Assembly (NCBI RefSeq): GCF_015767435.1
Contig: NZ_JADWOV010000271.1
Location: 1-64,000 of the forward strand
DNA length: 64,000 bases
Direction: 5' to 3'
Source of the DNA: Polaribacter sp. BAL334
GTDB taxonomy: Bacteria; Bacteroidota; Bacteroidia; Flavobacteriales; Flavobacteriaceae
The notes under the pieces are model-generated. The model was not told where the DNA came from. It was given only the letters and a program-made list of their open reading frames with translations, and ran no database searches. Within the stretch, counting starts at the first letter, position 1. The number at the start of each line of letters is the position of its first letter. This document shows, piece after piece, positions 1 to 7,397 of this stretch. The translations under genes were made by a program, and so were the position numbers.

Positions 1-600
1 GATAAAACTGGTAGAAGATCACTGTTATTAGTGGGCACTTTTGGCATTGCTTTTAGTTTGATTTTATGTGCTTACGGATTTCAAAAAGCCACCTATCAAT
101 TGACCACAGAAAAAATAAATTCTTTGACTTTTGAAGATGCACCCAAATTGTTACCCTTAGCAAATACCGTTTTTACAAACGATTTGGATTTTAAAAACGC
201 AGCAAAATCATACTTAGGAAATCGTATATATCAAAAAAATGATGGTGCTATTTTGGAAGTTGCCACAAATATCAATGCAACCTTGGTTTTAGTTGGAATT
301 TTAGGATTTATTGCTTGTTTTGCCTTTTCATTGGGCCCTGTAATGTGGGTGTTATTATCCGAAATTTATCCTATCAAATATCGTGGTTTGGCAATTGGCA
401 TTATCGCATTTATCAACTCTTTAATCAGTTCTTTGGTGCAATTGGTTTTCCCTTGGGAATTGTCAAATTTTGGCAACGCATTGACCTTTTTTATCTTCGG
501 ATTTATCGCGTTGATTGGGTTTTTTGTGATGCTAAAAATCGTTCCAGAAACCAAAGGAAAATCGTTGGAAGAAATTGAAAGAGAGTTTGTGAAAGCGTAA
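1..600 (+). CDS. MFS sugar porter, C-terminal part (5' end outside window)
   Basis: The frame is open from base 1 and codes for the last 199 residues of a major facilitator sugar transporter in the inner membrane. It begins in the cytoplasmic loop motif DKTGRRSLLL that sugar porters carry between membrane segments 8 and 9. It ends with PETKGKSLEEIE, the family's C-terminal signature. Between these lie one hydrophobic segment, a polar stretch of about 65 residues, and three more hydrophobic segments, matching helices 9 to 12. The polar stretch is a long periplasmic loop, which I recall being common in Bacteroidota members. The substrate cannot be read from this half. A GTG at base 31 is internal, not the start. 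The next gene begins 7 bases after the stop. Confidence 0.88.
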   Translation, partial: DKTGRRSLLLVGTFGIAFSLILCAYGFQKATYQLTTEKINSLTFEDAPKLLPLANTVFTNDLDFKNAAKSYLGNRIYQKNDGAILEVATNINATLVLVGILGFIACFAFSLGPVMWVLLSEIYPIKYRGLAIGIIAFINSLISSLVQLVFPWELSNFGNALTFFIFGFIALIGFFVMLKIVPETKGKSLEEIEREFVKA

Positions 601-606
601 TTGTTC

Positions 607-1509
607 ATGCTAAAAATAGCTTTTCATCCTATTTACAAACATTCGTTGCCTGAAGGTCATCGTTTTCCGATGGAAAAATACGACTTGCTTCCACAGCAAT
701 TATTGTATGAAGGAACGTGCACAGAAGACAATTTTTTTGAGCCAGAAATCCCAAATAACAAACATTTTTTCTCCGTTCACGACCCAGACTATTTTTTTGA
801 TTTGTTGAATCTCAGACTTTCTCAAAAAGCCGTAAGAAAGATAGGTTTTCCCCTTTCTGAAGCATTGATTGAACGTGAAATGATCATTGCTGATGGCACT
901 ATGAAAGCATCAGAATTTGCAGTACAATATGGCATTGCCATGAATATTGCAGGTGGCACACATCATGCTTTTTCAAATCGTGGTGAAGCTTTTTGCCTAC
1001 TCAATGACCAAGCAATTGGCGCCAAATATTTGCAAAACAATCATTTGGCAAACAAAATTTTAATAGTTGATTTAGACGTTCATCAAGGAAATGGTACTGC
1101 AGAAATCTTTCAAAATGACTACACTGTCTTTACATTTTCTATGCATGGAAAAAGCAATTATCCGTTTCAAAAAGAAAAAAGTGATTTGGATATTCCGCTC
1201 GAAAATGACACAACAGATGAAACTTATTTACAAATTTTAAAAGACACGTTGCCAAAACTCATTCATCAAGAAAAACCCGATTTTATCTATTATTTGTGTG
1301 GTGTTGATGTGATTGAAACTGACAAACTAGGTAAACTTTCCTTGACCATGGAAGGCTGCAAAGAGCGTGACCAATTTGTGTTACAAACCTGTTTTGACCA
1401 CAAAATTCCGGTGATGTGTTCTATGGGAGGTGGGTATTCTCCTGACATCAAAACCATTGTTGAAGCGCATGCCAATACATTTCGTTTGGCGCAAGAGATT
1501 TATTTTTAG
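607..1509 (+). CDS. Histone deacetylase-like amidohydrolase
   Basis: A 300-residue protein of the arginase/deacetylase fold (HDAC/AcuC/acetylpolyamine amidohydrolase family), a zinc hydrolase that removes acetyl groups from lysine or polyamines. GGTHHAF near residue 118 carries the paired active-site histidines. DLDVHQGNGTAEIF near 156 carries the zinc-binding Asp and His, and CGVDVIETD near 234 supplies the third ligand. The length is normal for single-domain bacterial members. An in-frame TTG lies six bases upstream, but the ATG at 607 gives MLKIAFHPIY, a typical family start. It follows the sugar porter closely and may be co-transcribed. The physiological substrate is unknown, since flavobacteria lack eukaryotic histones. 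Confidence 0.85.
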   Translation: MLKIAFHPIYKHSLPEGHRFPMEKYDLLPQQLLYEGTCTEDNFFEPEIPNNKHFFSVHDPDYFFDLLNLRLSQKAVRKIGFPLSEALIEREMIIADGTMKASEFAVQYGIAMNIAGGTHHAFSNRGEAFCLLNDQAIGAKYLQNNHLANKILIVDLDVHQGNGTAEIFQNDYTVFTFSMHGKSNYPFQKEKSDLDIPLENDTTDETYLQILKDTLPKLIHQEKPDFIYYLCGVDVIETDKLGKLSLTMEGCKERDQFVLQTCFDHKIPVMCSMGGGYSPDIKTIVEAHANTFRLAQEIYF

Positions 1510-1577
1510 AAATGATTGGATTGAAAAAAAAACTTTTCTTAAAATAATTTTTCTGCATACTATTGTAAAACGTTTTT

Positions 1578-2111
1578 TTATTCATTAAATAGTCCTCGAG
1601 AAGTTAATACTCCTTTTTTCTTTTCGTTAAAAAGCTTTTCAATACTTTCTCCATTCAGTCCTTTCCAAGTTCCGTTTTTTGTTTTCACTACTGGGTCGAA
1701 TTGATATTTTTGATGATAGTAATGTCTTTTTTCTTTGTTTAAGGAAATGTATAAAATCACGTTTTTATAATTCTCAAATCCTGGTCGTCCATAATGGTCA
1801 TATGCAACAAATTCAATCGTATCTGTTTTCAAGTCGTTAAATATATTTTTCACAACTATATATTTATTTTTGAATCCGTTATCCATAACGTAGTTTACTC
1901 TCCGAATTGTATCTCCAGTTATAGAGTCAATTTCAATTCGAATGTTATTTTTATTTGGGTCAAATTCAATCACGGATATTTTTTCTCCTATAAAAGCATA
2001 AAGGTTTACAGAGTCATCTTCCATTTTAAAATCCGATTCCTGTCCGACTTTAGTTGATTTACAACTAATCAGTATTATTAAAATTCCTAGAATTGAAAGT
2101 ATGCGATTCAT
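1578..2111 (-). CDS. Putative lipoprotein of unknown function
   Basis: A 177-residue protein whose N-terminus is a lipoprotein signal peptide with lipobox LISC at residues 14-17, so export and lipid anchoring are expected. I chose the ATG at 2111. The frame stays open to 2168, but the added residues are not signal-like. The mature part is hydrophilic and probably beta-rich, containing the segments IRIEIDSITGD and NVILYISLNKEKRHYY. I recognise no family. It is convergent with the deacetylase gene, with 68 bases between the stops and no strong hairpin. An isolated single gene of this kind is typical of accessory content. Confidence 0.65.
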   Translation of the reverse strand: MNRILSILGILIILISCKSTKVGQESDFKMEDDSVNLYAFIGEKISVIEFDPNKNNIRIEIDSITGDTIRRVNYVMDNGFKNKYIVVKNIFNDLKTDTIEFVAYDHYGRPGFENYKNVILYISLNKEKRHYYHQKYQFDPVVKTKNGTWKGLNGESIEKLFNEKKKGVLTSRGLFNE

Positions 2112-2360
2112 TTCGTCAAATGTTTTACAAGAAGTAATTATCCACAACTTCATATATCCCTTTTTCAATATTTTATTGCGCTCAGTCTTTGCCTAAAGTA
2201 GCTATTTTTTATAAAGTACCAAAATCACTTCGCAGAAGAAAGAAACTAAAAACCATTTCAATCAAATCATTGTTTTATTAGCTTTATTAACATAGCATTT
2301 TTTGTGTTGGAGTTCGTCTTTTAATTTGGGGATTTTTACTCTATTACTATGGTAATGCTT
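2112..2360. other. Intergenic stretch without recognisable content
   Basis: AT-rich DNA between the lipoprotein gene start and the tandem array. I see no ORF with coding character, no clear hairpin and no RNA gene. A promoter for the minus-strand lipoprotein gene must lie near its start, but I cannot place one convincingly. Confidence 0.5.
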
Positions 2361-2569
2361 CTTGTCATTAATCAGTAGTTCATTGTCACTAATCAGTTGT
2401 ACATTGTCATCAATCAGTTGTTCATTGTCATCAATCAGTTGTTCATTGTCATCAATCAGTAATACATTGTCATCGATTAGTTATACATTGTCATTAGTTA
2501 GCAGTACATTGTCATTGATTAGTTGTGCATTGTCATCAATTAGTTATATCTTGTCATTAATGACGAGCA
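2361..2569. repeat. 21-bp tandem repeat array, about ten units
   Basis: Ten head-to-tail units, nine of 21 bp and a first unit of 20 bp, with a consensus close to CATTGTCATCAATCAGTTGTT. Units start near 2361, 2381, 2402, 2423, 2444, 2465, 2486, 2507, 2528 and 2549. The third and fourth are identical and the outer ones diverge most. Because 21 is divisible by three, the plus strand stays open (2362-2577) as a Ser/Leu/Ile heptad repeat. That frame has no ribosome binding site or signal I trust, so I treat it as noncoding. Two degenerate inverted copies follow at about 2569-2587 and 2590-2610. Confidence 0.9.
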
Positions 2570-2610
2570 ACAACTAACTGATAACAAAAGATAACTAATT
2601 GGCGACAAGA
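2569..2610. repeat. Two degenerate inverted copies of the 21-bp unit
   Basis: The segment AACAACTAACTGATAACAA at 2569-2587 matches the reverse complement of the array unit at 16 of 19 positions by my alignment. ATAACTAATTGGCGACAA at 2591-2608 is a second such copy. Transcribed RNA, or single-stranded DNA, could therefore fold the array back on these copies. Confidence 0.7.
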
Positions 2611-2665
2611 AGTATCTACTTAGTTTTGTTCTTTAAATTAGGGGTAATGATTGGTGTTGGATAAT

Positions 2666-2696
2666 AAAAAAACCTGAACGATGTTCAGGTTTTTTT
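2666..2696 (-). terminator. Hairpin terminator after the iorA/iorB-like operon
   Basis: A perfect 9-bp stem (AACCTGAAC, loop GAT, GTTCAGGTT) is flanked by A and T runs on both sides. It sits about 60 bases past the stop of the molybdenum hydroxylase gene and so can end minus-strand transcription. The core CTGAACGATGTTCAG recurs in the terminator at 20531-20557. Confidence 0.8.
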
Positions 2697-2756
2697 GTTA
2701 TTACTTATAGATTTTATCTTATAAAGCACTTTTTTAGTTTGTCTTCAATGGAAAAA

Positions 2757-4973
2757 TCACCCCAAAACTGAACTCTTTTTCAATTCTTTTACAAAAGGTT
2801 GTTGATAGATTCTTTTCCCTAAAGCAGCATGGATGGCATTGGCAACTGCACCTCCTGCAGGTGGCAAACCAGGCTCGCCCAAACCTGTTGGAGACAAATC
2901 GTTTTGCAGAAAATGTACTTCTACTTTCGGAGTTTCTTGCATGCGAATCAATCTGTAAACATCAAAGTTTTTAGCAGTGGGTTTTCCGTTTTCAAAAGAC
3001 ATATCGCCAAACATAGCGTGCCCAATTCCGTCAATGACACCACCTTCTACTTGGTTTTTAGCTCCTGAAAGATTGATGACAACACCACAATCCACAGCAA
3101 CTGTTACTTTTTTGATGATGGGAAAACCGTCTTTCAGCTCAATGTCTGCAACTTCTGCCACATGCGTATTGTGACTGTAATAGGCCGCAAAACCTTGGTA
3201 AATTCCATTTGAAACTTTTCCCCAATTGGACTTTTCTCTGACTAATTTGATGGTATTTTCCATTCGCTCACCAGAATATTGAATTTTTTTATCAGTAGTA
3301 TTTTTCACTTTCTGTAATAAATCCAATCGCAATTGAATGGGGTCAATTTTGATTGCTGCTGCCAATTCATCAAAAAAACTTTGCTCTGCAAATGCTAAGA
3401 AATTGGTGTAAGGAGCTCTCCAAGCACCAGTGGTAATCTTACTATCAACACTTGCAGTGGCTACTTTATAATTCGGAATGCATCCTGCAGGAAAAAAGTG
3501 TGCAATAGCTCCATACATATTTCCGTTAAAGGCAGCTTCTTTTAACTGATAGCCAGAAATTTTTCCGTCTTTGATAGCCGCTTTTATTTGATATTTTACA
3601 GATGGTTTATACACTCCTGTGGTCATATCATCTTCTCTTGCAGAAACCATTTTTACTGGTTTTTGAATTTTAGCTCCTATTTCTGCTGCTTCTAAAGCGA
3701 AATCCGAATACAATCTTCTTCCAAAACCTCCACCCATTCTGGTCATTTCAACCGAAATTTCTTCCACTTTTCTACCTAACAAAACCGCAACTGCTTTCGA
3801 AACTTCTTCAGGTGTTTGAGTTGGGCCTACCAATTCTATTTTATCCGCAGTTACATTTGCATAAAAATTCATAGGTTCTAAACAATTGTGAGGCAAAAAT
3901 GGAGAATGATAGGTTCTTTCAATAATGGTATCCGCTTGTTGAAATGCATCGTTGATATTGCCATCTTCTCTAACTACTTTGAGGGTATCTCCTTCTAAAA
4001 GCGACATTAATTTTTTATCATGAAATGCTGAACTTTCTAATTCCGTAGCTTGTTTCCATTGTGCTTTGATTGTTTTTTTTGCTTTCAAGGCTGCCCAAGT
4101 AGAAGTTGCGACGACTACAATTTTATCACTTTCGCTCAAAATTGCTGTCCAACTAACATATCCTTTGCTTAAAAAATTTCGTGCTTTTTCTCCAATGGTA
4201 AAAACATCAAGCACTCCTGAGATTGATTTGGCTTCAGAAGCATCAAACGAAACCAACGTTTGACCAAAAGCTGGAGGCCTTACTACAGCTGCATACAGCA
4301 TTCCTTCCGTTTTGAAATCCAATCCAAAAAGTGGTTTTCCAGTGATGATTTTATCGATATCAACATTCACAATTTCTTTTCCAATGATGTGAAAATCTTT
4401 GATTTCTTTGAGGGTAACTTTTTCTGGAATTGGTAAAGTCGTAGCTAATTTTACGACATCTACATAATCCAAGGTTTCTCCTTTTGCATTGGAAATGATT
4501 CCTTTTGATGCTTTACAAGTGGATGCATCTACATTCCATTTTTGAGCAGCTGCATTGATCAATAGTTGTTTAGCAGTTGCACCTGTTTGACGCAATACAT
4601 TCCAATTACTTCTGATAGATTGACTTCCGCCAGCAATTTGACCTTTAAAATTTTTGGTATCTAATCCTGCTTGCACAACAGTAACTTTATTCCAATCAAC
4701 ATCCAATTCTTCTGCAACAATCATTGGCATAGACGTTTTTACGCCTTGTCCAATTTCAGGATTTGGTGAAAAAATGGTCACAAAACCTTCATCTGAAATT
4801 TTAATGTAGGCATTAAAATTATTGAAATTTAAATTTTCAATTGATGTTGGCATAGCTGCTTTTGGTTTGTAAGCTGCCATAAAATTGAAACCAATCAGCA
4901 TTCCTCCACTTGCCAAAAGAGACGTTTTTAAGAAATTTCTTCTACTAATATCGATGTTTGTTTGAGATTCCAT
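2757..4973 (-). CDS. Xanthine dehydrogenase family molybdopterin-binding subunit (isoquinoline 1-oxidoreductase beta-like)
   Basis: The 738-residue large subunit of a two-subunit molybdenum hydroxylase. It should bind the Mo-pterin cofactor and hydroxylate a heteroaromatic or aldehyde substrate, passing electrons to the 2Fe-2S partner encoded just upstream. The N-terminus carries a twin-arginine motif (SRRNFLKTS) followed by a hydrophobic stretch, so the complex is probably exported folded to the periplasm. Family motifs include GGGFGRR, GAWRAPYTNFLAFAEQ and, near the C-terminus, GLGEPGLPPAGGAVANA. I chose the ATG at 4973, which puts the RR motif near residue 10; the upstream extension to 5015 would overlap the partner gene. 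The true substrate is unknown. Confidence 0.88.
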   Translation of the reverse strand: MESQTNIDISRRNFLKTSLLASGGMLIGFNFMAAYKPKAAMPTSIENLNFNNFNAYIKISDEGFVTIFSPNPEIGQGVKTSMPMIVAEELDVDWNKVTVVQAGLDTKNFKGQIAGGSQSIRSNWNVLRQTGATAKQLLINAAAQKWNVDASTCKASKGIISNAKGETLDYVDVVKLATTLPIPEKVTLKEIKDFHIIGKEIVNVDIDKIITGKPLFGLDFKTEGMLYAAVVRPPAFGQTLVSFDASEAKSISGVLDVFTIGEKARNFLSKGYVSWTAILSESDKIVVVATSTWAALKAKKTIKAQWKQATELESSAFHDKKLMSLLEGDTLKVVREDGNINDAFQQADTIIERTYHSPFLPHNCLEPMNFYANVTADKIELVGPTQTPEEVSKAVAVLLGRKVEEISVEMTRMGGGFGRRLYSDFALEAAEIGAKIQKPVKMVSAREDDMTTGVYKPSVKYQIKAAIKDGKISGYQLKEAAFNGNMYGAIAHFFPAGCIPNYKVATASVDSKITTGAWRAPYTNFLAFAEQSFFDELAAAIKIDPIQLRLDLLQKVKNTTDKKIQYSGERMENTIKLVREKSNWGKVSNGIYQGFAAYYSHNTHVAEVADIELKDGFPIIKKVTVAVDCGVVINLSGAKNQVEGGVIDGIGHAMFGDMSFENGKPTAKNFDVYRLIRMQETPKVEVHFLQNDLSPTGLGEPGLPPAGGAVANAIHAALGKRIYQQPFVKELKKSSVLG

Positions 4974-4992
4974 GTGTTTCTTTTTTGGTGGA

Positions 4993-5454
4993 TTAAGACA
5001 TTTTTTCTGAAGCAACTTTCACTGCTTTTTCTATTCTGTTATAAGAAGCGCATCTGCAAATATTGCCATGCATTGCCTCTCTAATTTCTTCTTCTGTGGG
5101 ATTTTTATTTTCAGCTAAAAAAGCTGCTGCTGTCATGATTTGACCCGCTTGACAATAGCCACATTGTGGTACATCAATTTCTTTCCATGCTTCTTGCACA
5201 GGATGTGTTCCATTTTCTGAAAGACCTTCAATAGTCGTAATCTTCACGTCTTCTAAATAAGAGATTTGCGTTTGACAACTTCTTGTTGCAATGCCATCTA
5301 TATGCACTGTACAAGCACCACATTGCGCTATTCCACAGCCAAACTTGGTACCAACCAAATTGAGTTCATCTCTTAAAATCCATAACAAAGGTGTATCTGC
5401 ATCAGCAGTTACTGTTTGTGTTTTTCCATTGATTGATAAGGTGTAGTTTGGCAT
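4993..5454 (-). CDS. 2Fe-2S subunit of molybdenum hydroxylase (isoquinoline 1-oxidoreductase alpha-like)
   Basis: A 153-residue small subunit with two 2Fe-2S clusters. The plant-ferredoxin-type cluster is marked by CGIAQCGACTVHIDG plus a further Cys in RSCQTQ. The second cluster is marked by CGYCQAGQ and CRCASY in the C-terminal helical domain. Length and order match the small subunits of xanthine dehydrogenase-type enzymes. It lacks its own signal peptide, so it probably travels with the Tat-signal-bearing large subunit. The stop lies 19 bases before the large-subunit ATG, forming a two-gene operon. No FAD subunit is present, which is normal for the isoquinoline oxidoreductase subgroup. Confidence 0.9.
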   Translation of the reverse strand: MPNYTLSINGKTQTVTADADTPLLWILRDELNLVGTKFGCGIAQCGACTVHIDGIATRSCQTQISYLEDVKITTIEGLSENGTHPVQEAWKEIDVPQCGYCQAGQIMTAAAFLAENKNPTEEEIREAMHGNICRCASYNRIEKAVKVASEKMS

Positions 5455-5550
5455 AAAAAGAAGGTTTAATTTACCGCAACAAGTTACAAAAAATATTTTG
5501 ATGATTTATACCTTCAAGGTTTATCAAAATCTTGCAGAAAAAAAAAGAAA

Positions 5551-5585
5551 CAAAAAAAATCCGAACTTCAATTGAAATTCGGATT
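5551..5585 (-). terminator. Hairpin terminator after ssb
   Basis: AATCCGAA at 5558-5565 pairs with TTCGGATT at 5578-5585, with the palindrome TTCAATTGAA inside. Read on the minus strand, the stem is followed by a run of eight T. It lies 22 bases past the ssb stop, as expected for a factor-independent terminator. Confidence 0.75.
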
Positions 5586-5607
5586 CTCACAACAAAGAAC
5601 TATCAAT

Positions 5608-5943
5608 TTACTTTCCCCCTAACATTAATAATTCGTTTACCAATATTTCTGTAATATATCTTTTTTCACCTTCTTTAGTGTCATATGATCTGTTGGTTAA
5701 TTTGCCTTCAATGGCAATCTCTTGTCCTTTTTTTACATAATCTTCAACCACTTTTGCAAGAGGGCCTTTTACGATTAGATTGTGCCAATAAGCGCGCTCT
5801 ACTTTATTGCCTGATTTGTCTTTATAGCTATCATCTGTAGCCAAAGAAAATTTTGCAATTTTGTTTCCATCAGGAAAAGTTACTACTTCTGGCTCTTGGC
5901 CTAATCTTCCAATCAACTGTACTGAGTTTCTTAACGTATTCAT
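5608..5943 (-). CDS. ssb: Single-stranded DNA-binding protein
   Basis: A 111-residue OB-fold protein that coats single-stranded DNA during replication, repair and recombination. It opens with NSVQLIGRLGQEPEV and contains the SSB core segments KFSLATDD and AYWHNLIVKGPLAKVVEDY, with GQEIAIEGKLTNRSYDTKEG towards the end. It stops directly after the OB fold and lacks the Gly-rich linker and acidic DDDIPF-like tail through which housekeeping SSBs recruit partners. Flavobacteria often have a longer SSB elsewhere, so this is probably a short paralogue. It is monocistronic, with its own terminator downstream and a divergent gene upstream. Confidence 0.88.
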   Translation of the reverse strand: MNTLRNSVQLIGRLGQEPEVVTFPDGNKIAKFSLATDDSYKDKSGNKVERAYWHNLIVKGPLAKVVEDYVKKGQEIAIEGKLTNRSYDTKEGEKRYITEILVNELLMLGGK

Positions 5944-6051
5944 AAGATAAGTTTTTAAAAAATAATTAATTTGTTTTTGTCAATTCGTTTTGACACTGCA
6001 AAGATGCGACACTAAAAAAGCTGCATTCGGTTGAAAAACAATTACTTTCGA

Positions 6052-6077
6052 TTGTAAACGTTTGTAGTCGTTTACAA
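6052..6077. promoter_or_regulatory. Inverted repeat in the divergent ssb/zinc-ribbon gene region
   Basis: Nine-base arms TTGTAAACG (6052-6060) and CGTTTACAA (6069-6077) are separated by eight bases. They sit 27 bases before the zinc-ribbon gene start and about 110 bases before ssb. The geometry suits a dimeric regulator, or a small RNA hairpin. No regulator is identified. Confidence 0.45.
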
Positions 6078-6103
6078 ATACATTTTTTTACTATCTTTCA
6101 AGC

Positions 6104-6457
6104 ATGGAAAAAAAAGTGTGTTTAGAATGTCAAGAACCTATCAAAGGCAGAATTGATAAGAAATTCTGCTCAGATTATTGCAGAAATACCTACAACAATA
6201 GCGTTGCAAAAGACAGCAAAAATTTAGTTCGAAATATCAACAATCGACTGAAAAAAAATTATAAAATTTTATCAGAATTAAATACTACTGGAAAAACAAA
6301 AGTTTCCAGAACCAAATTGTATGATAAAGGTTTCGATTTTCAACTGTTTACTTCCATCTATCAAACCAAAACAGGAAACACCTACTTTTATGTATATGAT
6401 GAAGGTTATTTAGCCTTGGAAAATGATTGGTTTTTGTTGATTAAAAAGGAAATGTAA
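6104..6457 (+). CDS. Small zinc-ribbon protein
   Basis: A 117-residue protein with an N-terminal treble-clef or zinc-ribbon motif: CLEC at residues 6-9 and CSDYC at 22-26, followed by RNTYNN. This resembles the small DUF2116-like zinc ribbons of flavobacteria, although the assignment is from memory. The rest is basic (NRLKKNYKIL, KTKVSRTKLYDKGFDFQ) and ends in an aromatic-rich segment. It is cytoplasmic with no signal peptide. The basic region and zinc motif suggest nucleic acid binding, but this is inference. It diverges from ssb, which may or may not be meaningful. Confidence 0.7.
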   Translation: MEKKVCLECQEPIKGRIDKKFCSDYCRNTYNNSVAKDSKNLVRNINNRLKKNYKILSELNTTGKTKVSRTKLYDKGFDFQLFTSIYQTKTGNTYFYVYDEGYLALENDWFLLIKKEM

Positions 6458-6478
6458 TCAACCAAAAATTATTGACTG

Positions 6479-6637
6479 ATGAAAAAATCAAAAGAAAATA
6501 TAACTTCCAAAAAGTCAATTATGAAAAATCAAATTGATAAACCAATAAAAAATTGGGAAAATCAATTTAAAAAAATGAATCAAAATAGTGATGATAAATT
6601 ACTTATCAATGATGTTTTTGAAGATGAGAATTTTTAA
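6479..6637 (+). CDS. Small ORF resembling the C-terminal tail of MazE-type antitoxins
   Basis: A 52-residue ORF beginning ATG AAA AAA, 21 bases after the zinc-ribbon gene stop. Its second half has WENQFKKMNQ followed by DDKLLINDVFEDENF. From memory this resembles the acidic tail of Bacteroidota MazE/AbrB-type antitoxins (W..AFKKM...GDD.LL..DVFEDE). The DNA-binding AbrB domain that should precede it is absent, replaced by a short basic Lys/Ser segment, and no MazF-like toxin lies beside it. It may be a decayed antitoxin or a stand-alone neutralising peptide. I see no strong ribosome binding site. Confidence 0.45.
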   Translation: MKKSKENITSKKSIMKNQIDKPIKNWENQFKKMNQNSDDKLLINDVFEDENF

Positions 6638-6649
6638 GTTTTAAAAAAA

Positions 6650-6767
6650 CCAACGTTGTTGTGTATTGAATGTTGCGGATTTGTGAACGAGGAATTTACT
6701 AGATAAATTTAGGAGTTTGCAAAGAAGTAACAAGTTTTAGTTTAGCCAAATATGGCAATATTTATTA
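6650..6767 (-). repeat. Possible dispersed or cassette-end repeat
   Basis: A noncoding stretch running from CCAACGTTGTTGTGTATTG (near 6650) to TATTACACGAT (near 6763). It has GCCAAATATGGC, a 4-bp stem, near the right end. The two ends are roughly complementary (TTGTGTA against TTACACG). The stop codon of the minus-strand membrane protein gene falls inside the right end. From memory, similar 110-130 bp segments recur beside lone accessory genes in flavobacteria. Confidence 0.4.
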
Positions 6768-7397
6768 CACGATACCAGTATTTTTATCCTTCAATTCCAG
6801 TTTTTCTACTTTCCATTCACCATTTTCTTTTTTCAATTTTGATGATAAATTAAAAACTCCATTTTCAGAAACGAAAATTAATGATAATTCCGAACTTACA
6901 GTTTCAGGACTCCATTGAAAATTAACATTTCGCAAAATTCCATAATGATTTATTTTCCCCGTTATTTTATATATTTCAGAATTGTTTTCACAATAGTTCT
7001 GAACGGTTTTTACAGGCTCTGATTGTCCAATTGTTATAAATCCAATAAATACTAAAACCATTGAGAAAATAAGCACTAAAGTGTAAAATTTTAGTAAATT
7101 CCTTACCATAATGATAATTCCGTTAAATGGATTTTTTTTTATTTTATTGAGTAAGTCTCTATAAATTTCGAATATTTTCGGATAAAACCCTCTTTTCTCT
7201 TTGTAAGATTTCAACCAAAAATAAATTCCTATTCCAGTTAAAAGAAATGAAAAAAACATTCCAAATGTTGATAAAGGAAGTATTCCGTTCAAATCGCCAA
7301 TCCAAGATAAAATCCATAAAATAAATCCGGTTGTTATAAATAATCGGAATATTGTCTTTGTATTCAAAGGTTCGATTTTATTGCCACCAACTACCAA
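6765..7397 (-). CDS. Membrane protein of unknown function with exported C-terminal domain
   Basis: A protein of up to 210 residues. Hydrophobic segments at about residues 15-35, 42-62 and 105-128 suggest three membrane spans. A C-terminal domain of about 80 residues follows. That domain (VKTVQNYCENNSEIYKITG, then beta-rich sequence ending NGEWKVEKLEL) recalls Coa1-type cytochrome oxidase assembly domains. This is a weak, memory-based resemblance. The start is uncertain: only TTG codons are available at the N-terminus, and the first (7397) overlaps the CBS gene stop by 7 bases, suggesting translational coupling. The stop codon lies in a repeat-like segment, so it may be an accessory gene. Confidence 0.55.
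   Translation of the reverse strand: MVVGGNKIEPLNTKTIFRLFITTGFILWILSWIGDLNGILPLSTFGMFFSFLLTGIGIYFWLKSYKEKRGFYPKIFEIYRDLLNKIKKNPFNGIIIMVRNLLKFYTLVLIFSMVLVFIGFITIGQSEPVKTVQNYCENNSEIYKITGKINHYGILRNVNFQWSPETVSSELSLIFVSENGVFNLSSKLKKENGEWKVEKLELKDKNTGIV

Noticed and set aside
2361-2569. CRISPR array
   Set aside because: The units are contiguous 21-mers without distinct spacers, and no cas gene is present in the window.
2362-2577. Ser/Leu/Ile heptad-repeat protein of 71 residues
   Set aside because: The frame is open only because the 21-bp unit is divisible by three. There is no convincing ribosome binding site, signal or promoter, and the array is better described as DNA repeat.
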